Shown here in pieces: positions 37,702 to 47,750 of a DNA stretch of 64,000 nucleotides. This DNA is from Methyloprofundus sp. (GTDB lineage: Bacteria > Pseudomonadota > Gammaproteobacteria > Methylococcales > Methylomonadaceae): positions 1,550,001-1,614,000 of the forward strand of contig AP023240.1 of the NCBI GenBank assembly GCA_016592635.1, read 5' to 3'. Under the pieces are notes generated by a model. The model had not been told where the DNA came from. It was given only the letters and a program-made list of their open reading frames with translations, and did not search any database. The number at the start of each line of letters is the position of its first letter. The first letter of the stretch is position 1. The position numbers and the translations under genes are program-made.

Positions 37702-37801
37702 GTAGGTTGGGTTAGCTTTTCCAGCGTAGCGCAGAAAACGTAACCCAACATTTTGCGGATATATTAACATTGTTGGGGTTCGTGCCTCACCGCCAACCTA
37801 C
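37702..37801. repeat. composite 100-bp inverted repeat (GTAGGTTGG...CCAACCTAC)
   Basis: The outer arms GTAGGTTGG and CCAACCTAC enclose an inner hairpin (GTTGGGTTAGC... with GTAACCCAAC). The right third reads GTTGGGGTTCGTGCCTCAC, nearly identical to the right arm of the palindrome at 47751-47826. It looks like a mosaic of two related elements. It lies between convergent genes. Confidence 0.8.
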
Positions 37802-37892
37802 AAGCCTAATTTACCTTGTCTTAAGTTGATGGTCTATTTTTTAGGTCAGATTAGCTTATGCGAATGCGACTGTTATTGACTGTTCCTAGTTC

Positions 37893-38306
37893 TTAATCAG
37901 CTATTTTTACTAACCAGCCTTTTTGAACAGGGCATCTTTTTGCATGTACATTGACTTGAATGCGTGCCGCAGTGTTTTCTAAAGAGGCGGGTAATTCACC
38001 TTTGAATAGAATAAATCCAGTTCTGATTTCAGATGAAAGTTCTACCGGAATCTTTTTTGCCGTGACTTCAACAAACTTTATTTCACTTTCTTTAAGACCA
38101 TTAACCCAAAAAGAAAATTTAGCCCTGGGAAAGACGACTTCCAAGTGTTTCGGTTTAACGTGATTAATATTAATTGCTTTACAGGCGCTTTTACCATTTT
38201 TATTGACACTACTGCCATGTCCGCCGTGACCGCCGGCAGCCATCACACCTGTAGATGCTAAGCTAAGTAAAGAGATGAGCGCGGGTATTAATATGGATTT
38301 TTTCAA
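37893..38306 (-). CDS. small secreted protein with Gly/His-rich mature N-terminus
   Basis: About 137 residues, unknown family. With a TTG start at 38306 the protein begins with a standard signal peptide (LKKSILIPALISLLSLASTGVMA). GAGGC precedes the TTG at a good distance, whereas the in-frame ATG at 38345 has no ribosome site and would put 13 extra residues before the basic n-region. After the cleavage site (VMA or MAA) comes GGHGGHG, a metal-binding-like N-terminus. Two cysteines (KSACKA, AKRCPV) could pair. The remainder is beta-rich (FSFWVNGLKESEIKFVEV) without known motif. It stands alone, convergent with the alpha-2-macroglobulin gene. Confidence 0.65.
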   Translation of the reverse strand: MKKSILIPALISLLSLASTGVMAAGGHGGHGSSVNKNGKSACKAININHVKPKHLEVVFPRAKFSFWVNGLKESEIKFVEVTAKKIPVELSSEIRTGFILFKGELPASLENTAARIQVNVHAKRCPVQKGWLVKIAD

Positions 38307-38345
38307 TTTTCTGCCTCTATAGTTAATAGTGAGTATAGGTTTCAT

Positions 38346-38638
38346 ATAGATACACTATTTTTTGTTAAAAGTGATACTAGCGAAACAATTACAGTGCCTG
38401 TTGCAGAGTCTTATTTTTAATAATTATTATCTGCACAGAAGTATATTGAGCTCATTATATTATGATTAAAAGAATAATAACATGCTGAAGAGGTCTGCTG
38501 TAGTTGTGGTTATTCTTACCCAAAACAGGTGTTGCATTGTTTGCTTATCAATTTAGCATGGGACAAGCAATAGAAATCTCGTTTCAATGCGGCAATACAG
38601 GACTTGTCGAGATGCACAGTAGAGCAGTGCTTCCATGT
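38346..38638. other. gene-poor intergenic stretch
   Basis: About 290 bases upstream of the secreted-protein gene and beyond the 3' end of purF. One 62-residue plus-strand frame crosses it, but it has no ribosome site or recognisable sequence. I see no RNA gene. It ends in the hairpin at 38639-38661. Confidence 0.4.
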
Positions 38639-38661
38639 GTTCCCAAGCAAAGCTTGGGAAC
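38639..38661. terminator. perfect GC hairpin near the purF 3' end
   Basis: GTTCCCAAGC-AAA-GCTTGGGAAC is a perfect 10-bp stem with a 3-base loop, 34 bases beyond the purF stop. T-rich sequence follows it on the plus strand (GTTTTGTTTT). It is the only strong structure at the end of the large minus-strand operon, so it may end that transcript. Confidence 0.5.
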
Positions 38662-38695
38662 AAAGTTTTGTTTTATGAGAGATCCATCTTAAATT

Positions 38696-40204
38696 CTAAT
38701 TGGAGTTATGCATATCAATAATTTCAGTCGCTATATTTTTTTCAGCTTGGGCTTCATTATTACGTAGATCCTCAATATGCTGTAAATAAGCATCATCAAT
38801 ATCACCCGTGACATATTGGCGGTCAAAGCAAGAGGTGTCGAAGTTTGTAATATCTGGGTTACCCTTGCGCACAGAGTCGACTAAATCCTCCAAGTCTTGG
38901 TATATCATTTTATCGGCACCAATAGCAGTACAGATTTCTTCTTCAGTACGGTTATGGGCAATTAATTCATGTGCTGCCGGCATATCAATGCCGTAAACAT
39001 TAGGATAACGTACTGCTGGAGCTGCGGACGCAAAATAAACTTTTTTAGCACCTGCATCACGCGCCATTTGGATGATTTGTTCTGAGGTGGTGCCGCGCAC
39101 AATGGAGTCGTCAACTAACAGGACATTTTTACCATCAAACTCTAAATCAATAGCATTCAGTTTTTGGCGTACCGATTTTTTACGTAATTGCTGTCCTGGC
39201 ATGATAAAGGTACGACCGATATAGCGATTCTTGATAAAACCTTCGCGATATTTAATGCCTAGTGTATTAGCCATTTGTAAGGCCGAGGTACGGCTGGTAT
39301 CAGGGATGGGGATCACCACATCAATATCGTGGTCAGGCCATTCATTAAGGACTTTTTCTGCTAATTTATCACCCATACGCAAACGCGCCTTATAGACAGA
39401 GATATTGTCAATAATCGAATCGGGGCGCGCAAAGTAAACATATTCAAAAATACAAGGGCAATGAGTCGTTTTTTCTGCGCATTGTTGGGTGTATATTTCT
39501 TCTGCTTCTGTGATAAAAACAGCTTCGCCTGGTGCGATATCACGAATAATTTCATAGCCTAATATATCAAAGGCTACACTTTCAGAAGCGATCATGAATT
39601 CGGTGCCTTGTGATGATTTTCGCTGGCCAAAAACGATAGGGCGGATGCCGTGTGGGTCACGAAAGCCAATGATGCCAATATTAGGAATCATTATGACGAC
39701 GGCATAAGCACCTTTACAACGTCGGTGCACGCCTTGTACGGCTTTAAAAATATCGTCTTGGTTTAACTCAAGTTTGCCAAGCTGTTGCAGTTCATGCGCA
39801 AAAATATTTAATAAGACTTCCGAGTCGGAGTTGGTATTTAAATGGCGTTGATCTTCAATAAACAGTTCTTTTTTTAGCTGTGCGGTATTGGTCAAGTTGC
39901 CATTATGGGCCAAGGTTAAGCCAAAAGGTGAGTTGACGTAAAATGGTTGTGCTTCGGATGAACTAGAACAGCCAGCTGTTGGGTAACGTACATGTGCAAT
40001 ACCCATATTGCCTTTCAATTTTACCATTTGTTCTGGGCTAAAGACATCGCGAGTTAATCCGTTGTCTTTGCGTAAATGTAAACGTCCGTTTTCACATGTG
40101 ACAATGCCTGCGGCATCTTGGCCTCTATGTTGGAGCACGGTCAGTGCATCATAAAGGTCTTGATTTACATTTTGATGGGAAACGATTCCCGCAATACCAC
40201 ACAT
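38696..40204 (-). CDS. purF: amidophosphoribosyltransferase
   Basis: PurF makes phosphoribosylamine from PRPP and glutamine, the first step of purine synthesis. The 502 residues match E. coli PurF (about 505). Cys2 is the N-terminal nucleophile of the glutaminase domain (MCGIAGIV), HRGQDAAGI is the substrate loop, and the PRPP-binding loop is [13 protein letters not shown]. It closes the trpF-trpB-trpA-accD-folC-dedD-cvpA-purF block, with 84 bases between cvpA and purF. Confidence 0.98.
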   Translation of the reverse strand: MCGIAGIVSHQNVNQDLYDALTVLQHRGQDAAGIVTCENGRLHLRKDNGLTRDVFSPEQMVKLKGNMGIAHVRYPTAGCSSSSEAQPFYVNSPFGLTLAHNGNLTNTAQLKKELFIEDQRHLNTNSDSEVLLNIFAHELQQLGKLELNQDDIFKAVQGVHRRCKGAYAVVIMIPNIGIIGFRDPHGIRPIVFGQRKSSQGTEFMIASESVAFDILGYEIIRDIAPGEAVFITEAEEIYTQQCAEKTTHCPCIFEYVYFARPDSIIDNISVYKARLRMGDKLAEKVLNEWPDHDIDVVIPIPDTSRTSALQMANTLGIKYREGFIKNRYIGRTFIMPGQQLRKKSVRQKLNAIDLEFDGKNVLLVDDSIVRGTTSEQIIQMARDAGAKKVYFASAAPAVRYPNVYGIDMPAAHELIAHNRTEEEICTAIGADKMIYQDLEDLVDSVRKGNPDITNFDTSCFDRQYVTGDIDDAYLQHIEDLRNNEAQAEKNIATEIIDMHNSN

Positions 40205-40288
40205 TTTATTACCTTTGCTTTAATGTATTGAATGTATATTTCGTACTGCTACTACAGCTGTATTTATAACACCACGAAGTATAACGAA

Positions 40289-40780
40289 TTAGTTATAATT
40301 TAATTTATCAGCGAAATCATCTGGGATATGGTCGCGTAACCAGACAGCTAATGCTTGAAATTGGGGAATTAATTGTGATTCTTTCCACCAAGGACTATTA
40401 GGAAGTGGTGTTAATCCTGCCAGCATCACTAAAATAACCACCAGAATAGCCCCGCGCCCCGCGCCAAAAACTAACCCAGCTAAGCGGTCAGTGCCTGTTA
40501 AACCCGTTTTACTGACCAGCGCGCTCAGTAAATAATTGATAATAGCGCCGAGTATCAAGGTGAGTAAAAACAGCGAAATGAAGGCTACTGCAATTCTAAC
40601 GCTAGGCACTGCAATTGCATTTTCTAGTAGTTCTGCAAACTGTGAGCTGAATGTTAAGCCTACCCAAGAGGCTACTCCCCAAGTGACTAGAGCAAAAGCT
40701 TCTTTAATCAGGCCTCTAAAGAGCCCTATTATCATGGAGATTACAATTAAGCCAATAATGGCATAGTCTATCCAAATCAT
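40289..40780 (-). CDS. cvpA: CvpA family inner-membrane protein
   Basis: A 163-residue membrane protein with four predicted TM helices starting MIWIDYAIIGLIVISMIIGLFRGL, the family N-terminus. The GTDRLAGLVFGAGRGAILV segment is also typical. In E. coli CvpA is needed for colicin V production and for envelope homeostasis. The position directly before purF is conserved in gammaproteobacteria. AGG before the ATG supports the start, and the dedD stop is eight bases upstream. Confidence 0.93.
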   Translation of the reverse strand: MIWIDYAIIGLIVISMIIGLFRGLIKEAFALVTWGVASWVGLTFSSQFAELLENAIAVPSVRIAVAFISLFLLTLILGAIINYLLSALVSKTGLTGTDRLAGLVFGAGRGAILVVILVMLAGLTPLPNSPWWKESQLIPQFQALAVWLRDHIPDDFADKLNYN

Positions 40781-40788
40781 ATGCTTGC

Positions 40789-41292
40789 CTATTCAGAAAC
40801 TAACATTGTTTTTACTTTATAGAGGGATTCTAATTGTTGTTTAGCTTTTAATGCACGTTTTTTATCTATTTCAGGGCCAACGCGTAAACGGTATAGAGTT
40901 GTACCTTTGTTGTTGGTAATCGAATCGACATAAGCTGTGAAATTATTTTTGCGTAGTTTATCGCGAAAATCTTGGGCATTTTGTTTTTGACTAAAGCTAC
41001 CGACTTGAATGACCCAGCTTTTTAGGTCAGTTTCTTTGATTGACTGTTTAATCATTTCAGACTGAATCTTGACGGTAGCAGGTACGGGTCGTGATAATAC
41101 CTCTTGCTGGCTCTTGGGAATAGTCTCCAGTAGAGTTTGCATATTATTTTCTGGCTCTGTTGGTAGCGATAACTCATTAGTGTAGTTATCGGCATCAGAT
41201 ACTGGGTTGTCAAATAGCATAGGCACAAAAATAGCTGCAAGAGCCGTAATGACTGTTGCACCTACAATTCTTTGTTTTAATATTTCATTCAT
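40789..41292 (-). CDS. dedD: SPOR-domain protein, DedD-like
   Basis: A 167-residue bitopic protein. There is a short cytoplasmic N-terminus and one TM helix (residues about 9-26, VGATVITALAAIFVPMLF), then a periplasmic linker and a C-terminal SPOR domain (about 90-165, WVIQVGSFSQKQNAQDFRDKLR and YRLRVGP). SPOR domains bind denuded peptidoglycan at the division septum. The order folC-dedD-cvpA-purF is the classical gammaproteobacterial one. AGGAAA precedes the ATG, one base from the folC stop. Confidence 0.93.
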   Translation of the reverse strand: MNEILKQRIVGATVITALAAIFVPMLFDNPVSDADNYTNELSLPTEPENNMQTLLETIPKSQQEVLSRPVPATVKIQSEMIKQSIKETDLKSWVIQVGSFSQKQNAQDFRDKLRKNNFTAYVDSITNNKGTTLYRLRVGPEIDKKRALKAKQQLESLYKVKTMLVSE

Positions 41293-41293
41293 A

Positions 41294-42574
41294 CTATTTT
41301 CCTGAGAAATCGCTAAAAAGGCTTAAGTATTCAGAAACCAGAAAAAAGGAGCCGAATACTAAAACTAAGCCATTGTCACTTTGCGCATTGATTTTTGCGG
41401 CTTGAAAAGTGCTCATAAAGTCATTAAAGTCAAAGCTGACTTGTTTGATATTGCATTGTTGAAAAGCATCTACCAAGTCTACTTTCTTGCTGTTACGTGG
41501 GGTATCCAAAGGCGAGATATACCAATGTTTTATAAAGGGTTGCATTAGCTTGATGATACTTTGTTTGTCTTTATCGTTCATCATGGTGAAAATTGCATGT
41601 ACTGGCCTAGTCTGGAATTCTTCTTGTAGATAATCTGCTAAAGCTTGCGCTGCTTGCACATTGTGACTGACATCTAATAATACGGTTGGTTCGGAATTGA
41701 TTATTTGGAACCTGCCTGGTAAATAAGCTGTGCGTAAGCCTTGCTTAATAGCTTGCTCGGAGACGGGTATTTTGCCTTGCAAGGCTTGAATAGCTGTTAA
41801 TACAGCTGCTGCATTACGGTATTGATGTGTGCCTTTTAAGCGTGGGAAGGGTAGTGCATCAAGTTTATCGTTGGTGTTTTTCCATGACCAATCAGTACTA
41901 TATTTTTGATAGTCAAATTCATGCCCAATACGTGCTAAAGGTGCTTGTATCTTATCGGCATAGTCAATTAATGACTGAGGTGGGTGAGGGTCACTAATAA
42001 TGGCGGCAGTATTGGGGCGAAAAACACCCGCTTTTTCAAAACCAATAGCTTCACGTGTTTCACCTAGCCAAGCGGTATGATCAAGACTGATGTTGGTGAC
42101 AATAGTCGCATCAGGATCAATAATATTGACTGCATCTAAGCGCCCGCCTAAACCTACTTCTAGTAGCTGAATATCAAGGTCGTCGCGTGCAAAAATATCT
42201 AATGCTGCCAAAGTACTAAATTCAAAATAACTTAGAGAAACATTCTCTCTGACTGCTTCGATTCTAGCGAAAGACTCACAAATAAGTTCGTCACTGACGG
42301 CAGTACCATTGATTTTAATACGTTCGTTGTATTGGATGATATGCGGTGATGTATAGGCACCTACACGTAAGCCTTGTGCACAGTAAATGGCATCTAAAAA
42401 AGCAATGCTTGATCCTTTGCCATTGGTTCCTGCAACAGTAATGGTGATGGGCTTTTTACCGTATGGGTTGAGGCGTTGAAATACTTGCGTTACTCGTTCT
42501 AAACCTAAGTCTATACTTTTGGGGTGTAGCGTTTCTTGCCAGTCTAACCAACCTTTTAGGGTGTCAAAGTGCAT
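41294..42574 (-). CDS. folC: bifunctional folylpolyglutamate synthase / dihydrofolate synthase
   Basis: FolC adds glutamate to dihydropteroate and to folates. The protein has about 426 residues from ATG 42574 (MHFDTLKGWLDWQETLHP, the usual N-terminus). The Mur-ligase ATP loop is ITVAGTNGKGSS, and GLGGRLDAVNII and SLDHTAWLG are family motifs. A longer frame to a TTG at 42640 exists, but the extra residues are not like the family. No clear ribosome site is visible for 42574, so the start is moderately certain. It lies between accD and dedD. Confidence 0.95.
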   Translation of the reverse strand: MHFDTLKGWLDWQETLHPKSIDLGLERVTQVFQRLNPYGKKPITITVAGTNGKGSSIAFLDAIYCAQGLRVGAYTSPHIIQYNERIKINGTAVSDELICESFARIEAVRENVSLSYFEFSTLAALDIFARDDLDIQLLEVGLGGRLDAVNIIDPDATIVTNISLDHTAWLGETREAIGFEKAGVFRPNTAAIISDPHPPQSLIDYADKIQAPLARIGHEFDYQKYSTDWSWKNTNDKLDALPFPRLKGTHQYRNAAAVLTAIQALQGKIPVSEQAIKQGLRTAYLPGRFQIINSEPTVLLDVSHNVQAAQALADYLQEEFQTRPVHAIFTMMNDKDKQSIIKLMQPFIKHWYISPLDTPRNSKKVDLVDAFQQCNIKQVSFDFNDFMSTFQAAKINAQSDNGLVLVFGSFFLVSEYLSLFSDFSGK

Positions 42575-42667
42575 AAGAGTGAAAAGAGATAGGCTTAAAT
42601 ATTGTGAGAGGTAGCTTCCCCCTTGGCAGAGTATCTCCAAAGGGAAGTTTATCGTGATTTAGAGTGC

Positions 42668-43534
42668 TTATACTGGGCGATTAGCCATCAAAATGGCTAA
42701 AATAGAACTCAGTTTTTCACGGATTTCACGACGATCAATAATCATATCAATAGCGCCGTGTTCTTGCAAAAATTCACTACGCTGAAAACCTTCGGGTAAT
42801 TTTTCGCGCACTGTTTGCTCAATAACCCGTGGGCCTGCAAAACCGATTAAGGCCTTAGGTTCGGCAACATTAACATCACCTAGCATGGCTAAACTGGCCG
42901 ATACCCCGCCCATAGTTGGGTCAGTCATAAAAGACACATAAGGTAATCCTGCATCAGATAGTTTGGTCAGCGCAGCACTGGTTTTAGCCATTTGAAATAA
43001 AGAAAATAGTGATTCCTGCATGCGGGCACCACCACTAGCAGTGAAAACGACAAAAGGCGCGCCTAGTTCGATACTTTTATTAACACCACGTACAAAGCGT
43101 TCACCGACAACTGATCCCATGGAGCCGCCCATAAAGCCAAAATCAAAAGCGGCTACTACGATAGGCTTATCTTGCAGGGTGCCACTCATAACAACGAGTG
43201 CATCATTTTCTTTAGTTTTCTTTTGTGCCTGTGAAATACGGTCTTTGTATTTCTTGCTATCTTTAAATTTTAATGGGTCTAATGGTTTAAGATTGTCAGC
43301 GATTTCTTCACGGCCTTCTGTATCCAGAAACAAATCTATGCGTCGTCGTGCGCCAATACGCATATGGTGATCACATTTAGGGCAGACGTTCGCATTTTTT
43401 TCTAGCTCGCTGTTATACAAAATTGCACTACAGGCAGAACACTTATTCCATAGACCTTCAGGGACAGCTGTTTTTTTACTGTCAGAATCTTTTTTTATAA
43501 TAGTTGAGGGGACTAATTTTTCAAACCAACTCAT
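42668..43534 (-). CDS. accD: acetyl-CoA carboxylase carboxyltransferase subunit beta
   Basis: AccD with AccA transfers carboxyl from biotin to acetyl-CoA to make malonyl-CoA for fatty acids. The 288-residue protein opens with its zinc ribbon (KCSACSAI...NVCPKCDHH) and then the crotonase-like core with [17 protein letters not shown] and [14 protein letters not shown] before ATG 43534 supports the start. It follows trpA by 14 bases in the trp-acc-fol block. Confidence 0.97.
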   Translation of the reverse strand: MSWFEKLVPSTIIKKDSDSKKTAVPEGLWNKCSACSAILYNSELEKNANVCPKCDHHMRIGARRRIDLFLDTEGREEIADNLKPLDPLKFKDSKKYKDRISQAQKKTKENDALVVMSGTLQDKPIVVAAFDFGFMGGSMGSVVGERFVRGVNKSIELGAPFVVFTASGGARMQESLFSLFQMAKTSAALTKLSDAGLPYVSFMTDPTMGGVSASLAMLGDVNVAEPKALIGFAGPRVIEQTVREKLPEGFQRSEFLQEHGAIDMIIDRREIREKLSSILAILMANRPV

Positions 43535-43548
43535 AATGTGCTCCGCTG

Positions 43549-44358
43549 TTAACCTTGGGTATCCATCGCTAGGCGCATGGATTTTAATAATTCGATGATT
43601 TCTTGCTTGGCTGTTTCAGGTGAGTCTAAATTCGCTTCTATTTTACTGATTAAAGCACTACCAACAACAACTGCGTCACCTAAACCGGCAATTGTTTTTG
43701 CTGTTTCAGCATCTTTTATGCCAAAGCCAATACCAACGGGTAGTTGGGTATTAGCGCGTATATCAAGCAGCTTTTTTTCAACGTCGTTTGTATCTAAATG
43801 ACCAGCACCTGTTACACCTTTTACTGATACATAATAAAGAAAGCCGCTGCCAATCGCATCCATTTTTTTAATTCTGTCTACACTGCTATTGGGGGCAAGT
43901 AAAAATATTTGGTCTATATTGTGTGCATTCAGTAAATCTGCACATTCTTGTGCTTCTTCAGGTGGTAAATCAACGGTGAGTACGCCATCAACGCCTGCTT
44001 GTTCTGCAGCAATGGCAAACTCAGGGTAACCCATCGCTTCTACTGGGTTTGCATAGCCCATTAAGACAACGGGGGTATCTTGGTCGGTTGCTCTGAATTC
44101 AGTAACAACCTCTAAAGTGTGGCGTAAACTCATTTTATGTTCTAAAGCACGCTCACTGGCGCGCTGAATCACTGGGCCATCGGCCATTGGATCAGAAAAG
44201 GGGACACCTAACTCAATAACATTGGCACCTGCTGCTACCATGGCATGCATCATGGGGACGGTAAAGTCACGTGTAGGGTCACCTGCGGTAATAAAAGGAA
44301 TCAGTGCTTTATGGCCTGATTTTTTTAATTCGGCAAATTTTGTCGTTAAACGGCTCAT
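43549..44358 (-). CDS. trpA: tryptophan synthase alpha chain
   Basis: TrpA cleaves indole-3-glycerol phosphate and channels indole to TrpB. The 269 residues fit the family. The catalytic Glu lies in [19 protein letters not shown], and the second catalytic acid in [22 protein letters not shown] and [11 protein letters not shown] form the phosphate site. Its ATG overlaps the trpB stop by four bases (ATGA), giving coupled translation of the two chains. Confidence 0.98.
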   Translation of the reverse strand: MSRLTTKFAELKKSGHKALIPFITAGDPTRDFTVPMMHAMVAAGANVIELGVPFSDPMADGPVIQRASERALEHKMSLRHTLEVVTEFRATDQDTPVVLMGYANPVEAMGYPEFAIAAEQAGVDGVLTVDLPPEEAQECADLLNAHNIDQIFLLAPNSSVDRIKKMDAIGSGFLYYVSVKGVTGAGHLDTNDVEKKLLDIRANTQLPVGIGFGIKDAETAKTIAGLGDAVVVGSALISKIEANLDSPETAKQEIIELLKSMRLAMDTQG

Positions 44359-45566
44359 ATTTTAATTCCTTCACGCTCAGCCATAGTGTGCATGTCTTTA
44401 TCGCCACGCCCTGATAAATTAACAATCAAAATTTCATCTTGTTGCATAGTTGGTGCTAATTTTAAAGTGTAAGCCATTGCGTGGCTAGATTCTAAAGCAG
44501 GAATAATGCCTTCCATTTTAGTTAAGGCATGAAAGCCTTCTAAGGCTTCATCATCGGTGATACTGACATATTGAGCGCGGCCTATATCTTTGAGCCAAGA
44601 ATGCTCAGGGCCAACACCAGGATAATCTAAACCGGCAGAAATAGAGTGCGTTTCAATAATCTCACCATCATCATCTTCCATCAAGTAAGTGCGGTTACCA
44701 TGTAAGATGCCAGGACGACCTGCGCATAATGGTGCTGAATGTCGGCCAGTTTCAATGCCGTCCCCCGCTGCTTCAACACCAATCATTTTTACGTCGGCAT
44801 CATCAATAAAAGGGTGGAACAAGCCAATAGCATTAGAGCCACCACCAATACAGGCAAGCAATGCATCGGGTAGTTTACCTGCTTGCGCTAAGCATTGTTG
44901 TTTTGCTTCACGGCCAATAATGGACTGAAAGTCTCTGACCATTGCTGGGTAAGGCGCAGGGCCTGCAGCGGTACCGATAATATAAAAGGTATTATCGACA
45001 TTTGTAACCCAATCTCTAATGGCTTCATTAAGCGCATCTTTGAGTGTTTTGGAACCTGATGTCACCGAGACAACGGTAGCACCCAATAATTGCATGCGAT
45101 AAACATTGAGTGCTTGGCGAGCAATATCAACAGCCCCCATATAGACGACACATTCCAAACCAAGGCGAGCGCAGACTGTTGCTGTCGCTACCCCATGTTG
45201 GCCTGCGCCTGTTTCGGCAATAATGCGGGTTTTACCCATACGTTTAGCCAACAGAATTTGGCCAATGGTATTGTTGATTTTATGCGCACCTGTATGGTTC
45301 AGGTCTTCGCGTTTAAGGTATATTTGTGCGCCGCCTAATTCACGGCTCCAACGTTCTGCGTGATACAGAGGTGACGGGCGACCGACATAATGCTGGAAAT
45401 CTTTATCCAGTTCAGCCATGAATTCGGCATCGGTCATGTATTTTTTGTGGGCTGCATCCAGCTCTTCTACCGCAGGAATCAATGTTTCTGCTACAAATAA
45501 ACCGCCATAAGGACCAAAATGTCCCCGTTCATCAGGCATATTGTATGAATTAGTTGTTTCTGTCAC
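44355..45566 (-). CDS. trpB: tryptophan synthase beta chain
   Basis: TrpB condenses indole and serine using PLP. The 403-residue protein has the PLP lysine in [11 protein letters not shown], the phosphate-binding GGGSNAIG and the C-terminal SGRGDKDM. It opens with the typical [11 protein letters not shown]. It overlaps trpF upstream by 17 bases and trpA downstream by four, so the three trp genes form one translationally coupled unit. Confidence 0.98.
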   Translation of the reverse strand: MTETTNSYNMPDERGHFGPYGGLFVAETLIPAVEELDAAHKKYMTDAEFMAELDKDFQHYVGRPSPLYHAERWSRELGGAQIYLKREDLNHTGAHKINNTIGQILLAKRMGKTRIIAETGAGQHGVATATVCARLGLECVVYMGAVDIARQALNVYRMQLLGATVVSVTSGSKTLKDALNEAIRDWVTNVDNTFYIIGTAAGPAPYPAMVRDFQSIIGREAKQQCLAQAGKLPDALLACIGGGSNAIGLFHPFIDDADVKMIGVEAAGDGIETGRHSAPLCAGRPGILHGNRTYLMEDDDGEIIETHSISAGLDYPGVGPEHSWLKDIGRAQYVSITDDEALEGFHALTKMEGIIPALESSHAMAYTLKLAPTMQQDEILIVNLSGRGDKDMHTMAEREGIKI

Positions 45567-46182
45567 TTAGGTAAACCTCAGTTAAAAATGCTGCTATTTT
45601 ATTATTATCTTTAATGCCTTTAGATGACTCAACACCACTACTAACATCGAGAGCATAAGGCTGCACGCGCTGAATGGCTGCGCGTGCATTGTGTTCTGCA
45701 AGCCCGCCTGCAAGAATAATGGGTAAATCACAGTGGGCGGGAATTAAGTCCCAATCAAATTGTTCGCCTGTGCCACCTGGAACCCCAGTGTGGTAGGCAT
45801 CTAGTAATAGGCCGCTAGCATCATGATACGCTGCTGTTAAAGCATTGGTATCAGTGCCTGTTTGCATTCTGACTGCCTTCATATAAGGTTTGCCATAAAT
45901 ACGACATTGTGCTGCCGTTTCATTGCCATGAAACTGGATGGTATCAATGGGTACTTGCTCAATAACTTGTGTTATTTGCTCTGTGCTAGCATCAACAAAT
46001 AGGGCGACGACACTCGTAAAGGCTGGTAAGGCCGCCACAATTTTTTGTGCAGTACTAATAGAAACATTTCTAGGGCTTGGTGGGTAAAATACCAAGCCAA
46101 TGGCATCGACCCCTGCATAAGCTGCAAAAGCTGCTTGTTTAGCATTAGTGAAACCGCAAATTTTAACGCGTGTTCGTTGCAT
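45550..46182 (-). CDS. trpF: phosphoribosylanthranilate isomerase
   Basis: TrpF isomerises phosphoribosylanthranilate in the tryptophan pathway. The 210 residues form a TIM barrel with the N-terminal catalytic Cys in RVKICGFTN, the QFHGNE segment, [19 protein letters not shown] with the catalytic Asp, and the phosphate-binding [10 protein letters not shown] and [14 protein letters not shown]. It is stand-alone (not fused to trpC) and is the first gene of the minus-strand operon. The 179-base gap upstream should hold the operon promoter. No trp leader peptide was recognised. Confidence 0.97.
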   Translation of the reverse strand: MQRTRVKICGFTNAKQAAFAAYAGVDAIGLVFYPPSPRNVSISTAQKIVAALPAFTSVVALFVDASTEQITQVIEQVPIDTIQFHGNETAAQCRIYGKPYMKAVRMQTGTDTNALTAAYHDASGLLLDAYHTGVPGGTGEQFDWDLIPAHCDLPIILAGGLAEHNARAAIQRVQPYALDVSSGVESSKGIKDNNKIAAFLTEVYLSDRNN

Positions 46183-46361
46183 GGCGTGGCTTATTTTATG
46201 TCAGTCAGGTTAAGCAATAAAACGCGATAGAATACCATACTGCTATAGTCCCTAGAAGGGAAGATATGCAATGCTTATTATATTCAAGTGCCATAAACGA
46301 TTGAGGGCATAAAGAATGGGCGTTTAGGTATTATTTGGCGCTATAAAATATTTAAATTATG

Positions 46362-47153
46362 TTAATGGCTGTGGTGCTCATGGCCGTCATGGCTATGTGC
46401 TGTATCATGGCTGTGTGTATGCGGGGCTGGTTGTGTGGGGGGGATTATCGGCTCATGAGTATGTGGGGCGGCATTATGGCTGTGGCTATGTGCTGTGGAA
46501 CCATGATTATGTGCCATAGAGCCATGGTCGTGCTTAGGTTCTGGGCGAGGAGGTAGCGTGTTTTGCATCACAGGTGCAACTGCAACACCATGTTGATAAA
46601 CCATAAAACCACCTAAATCTGCCCCAAAAGTTAATAGAATAACTAATAGGCTTGATAGCGCAAAGTAACCATAGGTTTTTTTAAGGATAAAATCTTCCGC
46701 AGCAAAGAGGCGGCGTATTGATAAAGTTAGTGCTATTAGGGTGACGGCAATGCCGAATGCTTGATGGCGCAACATAATGGCATGCGTTACATCATTATGC
46801 GGGGCAGAATAAGCAGCTTGGAAGCCGGCAATAACCGTTAAGATAGCGGCGATGGTGCCTATATAAAGTAGTGGTGTAGCAAATTCACGCCATTTAGGTT
46901 TTGCAAGTAGGCCACCGATAGTATCAGCGCAGAAAAACAGGACTAATAAAGTAATAGGGAAATGTACGAGTAACGGGTGGATGTTATCTAGTGCAGCCAT
47001 GCCGGGGAAAAAAGAAGCAAAAATTTCTGGGCCGCTTTTTGTCGTTAAAGACTCTATAAATGTCAAAAAAGCTTCTAAGCCTTTAACGGCTCCCATATCG
47101 CTATGGCCGGTGCCATGTACTTGAGGAAGCATTTCAAAGAATAAATCAATCAT
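46362..47153 (-). CDS. DUF2231 membrane protein with a histidine-rich C-terminal tail
   Basis: A 263-residue inner-membrane protein. Residues about 55-180 form the DUF2231 core of four TM helices, with the conserved IHPLLVHFPITLLVLFF opening and an HAIMLRHQAFGI segment. The last 57 residues are an extramembranous tail with 18 histidines in HxH, SHSH and HEHHSH patterns, suggestive of metal (Ni, Zn or Cu) binding or storage. DUF2231 proteins often accompany cytochrome or metal-related genes. Here it is alone, between trpF and pncC. The tail DNA is repetitive (ATGGCTGTGG-like units on the plus strand) and may vary in length between strains. Confidence 0.88.
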   Translation of the reverse strand: MIDLFFEMLPQVHGTGHSDMGAVKGLEAFLTFIESLTTKSGPEIFASFFPGMAALDNIHPLLVHFPITLLVLFFCADTIGGLLAKPKWREFATPLLYIGTIAAILTVIAGFQAAYSAPHNDVTHAIMLRHQAFGIAVTLIALTLSIRRLFAAEDFILKKTYGYFALSSLLVILLTFGADLGGFMVYQHGVAVAPVMQNTLPPRPEPKHDHGSMAHNHGSTAHSHSHNAAPHTHEPIIPPTQPAPHTHSHDTAHSHDGHEHHSH

Positions 47154-47228
47154 GTGTCTCGTAAAATTAGTAATATTAGTTTATGAGAAATGACTGCATT
47201 ATACGGTTATTAATGCATTTACGCAGTA

Positions 47229-47723
47229 TTATCCTAGTATAGAAGTAGGGATTAGGGTAAGAGCAGTATAGACAGCTTGCATACGTACTTGTGCACGATT
47301 ACCTTTAAATTTTTTTAATATGACAACTGCTGGTTGACCGCGTTGTTGCCAAGCTAAGTAAACTGTACCAACTGGTTTTTGTGCAGTGCCACCTGTTGGG
47401 CCTGCAATGCCTGTGGTGGCGATAGCGTAGTCTGCGGTGCTATGCTGTAGTGCACCTGCTGTCATAAGGCCTGCAACCTCAGCGCTTACCGCACCAAATT
47501 GAGCAATGATTTCTGCAGGAACTGCAAGCATGTCTGTTTTAGCACTATTGCTGTAAGTTATGAAACCACGATCAAACCAAGCTGAACTACCTGCGATATC
47601 GGTAATGGATTGTGCTATCCAACCACCTGTGCAGGATTCGGCGGTGACAATGCTGGTGCTGGATTGTTGAAGAAATAGGCCAAGGTTTTTGGCTGCTTGT
47701 TGCAGGTTTGGGACTGAGTTCAT
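47229..47723 (-). CDS. pncC: nicotinamide-nucleotide amidohydrolase (CinA C-terminal type)
   Basis: PncC deamidates NMN to nicotinate mononucleotide in the pyridine nucleotide cycle. The 164-residue protein is the stand-alone CinA C-terminal domain with TAESCTGGWIAQSIT (catalytic Ser/Thr segment), VSAEVAGLM and ATTGIAGPTGGTAQKPVGTVYLAW. The length is normal. It is divergent from the nuclease-like gene at 47893, with a large palindrome between them. Confidence 0.95.
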   Translation of the reverse strand: MNSVPNLQQAAKNLGLFLQQSSTSIVTAESCTGGWIAQSITDIAGSSAWFDRGFITYSNSAKTDMLAVPAEIIAQFGAVSAEVAGLMTAGALQHSTADYAIATTGIAGPTGGTAQKPVGTVYLAWQQRGQPAVVILKKFKGNRAQVRMQAVYTALTLIPTSILG

Positions 47724-47750
47724 TTATATTGTTTAAATATGACACGATTG

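Noticed and set aside
38504..38692. 62-codon plus-strand frame in the gap before purF
   Set aside because: It contains the terminator hairpin, lacks a ribosome site and has no recognisable sequence.
46183..46361. Trp attenuator/leader peptide before trpF
   Set aside because: No short frame with tandem Trp codons and no competing hairpins were seen on the minus strand.
46359..46556. Plus-strand frame rich in Met, Ala and Cys opposite the DUF2231 tail
   Set aside because: It is the mirror of the His-rich codons of the minus-strand gene.
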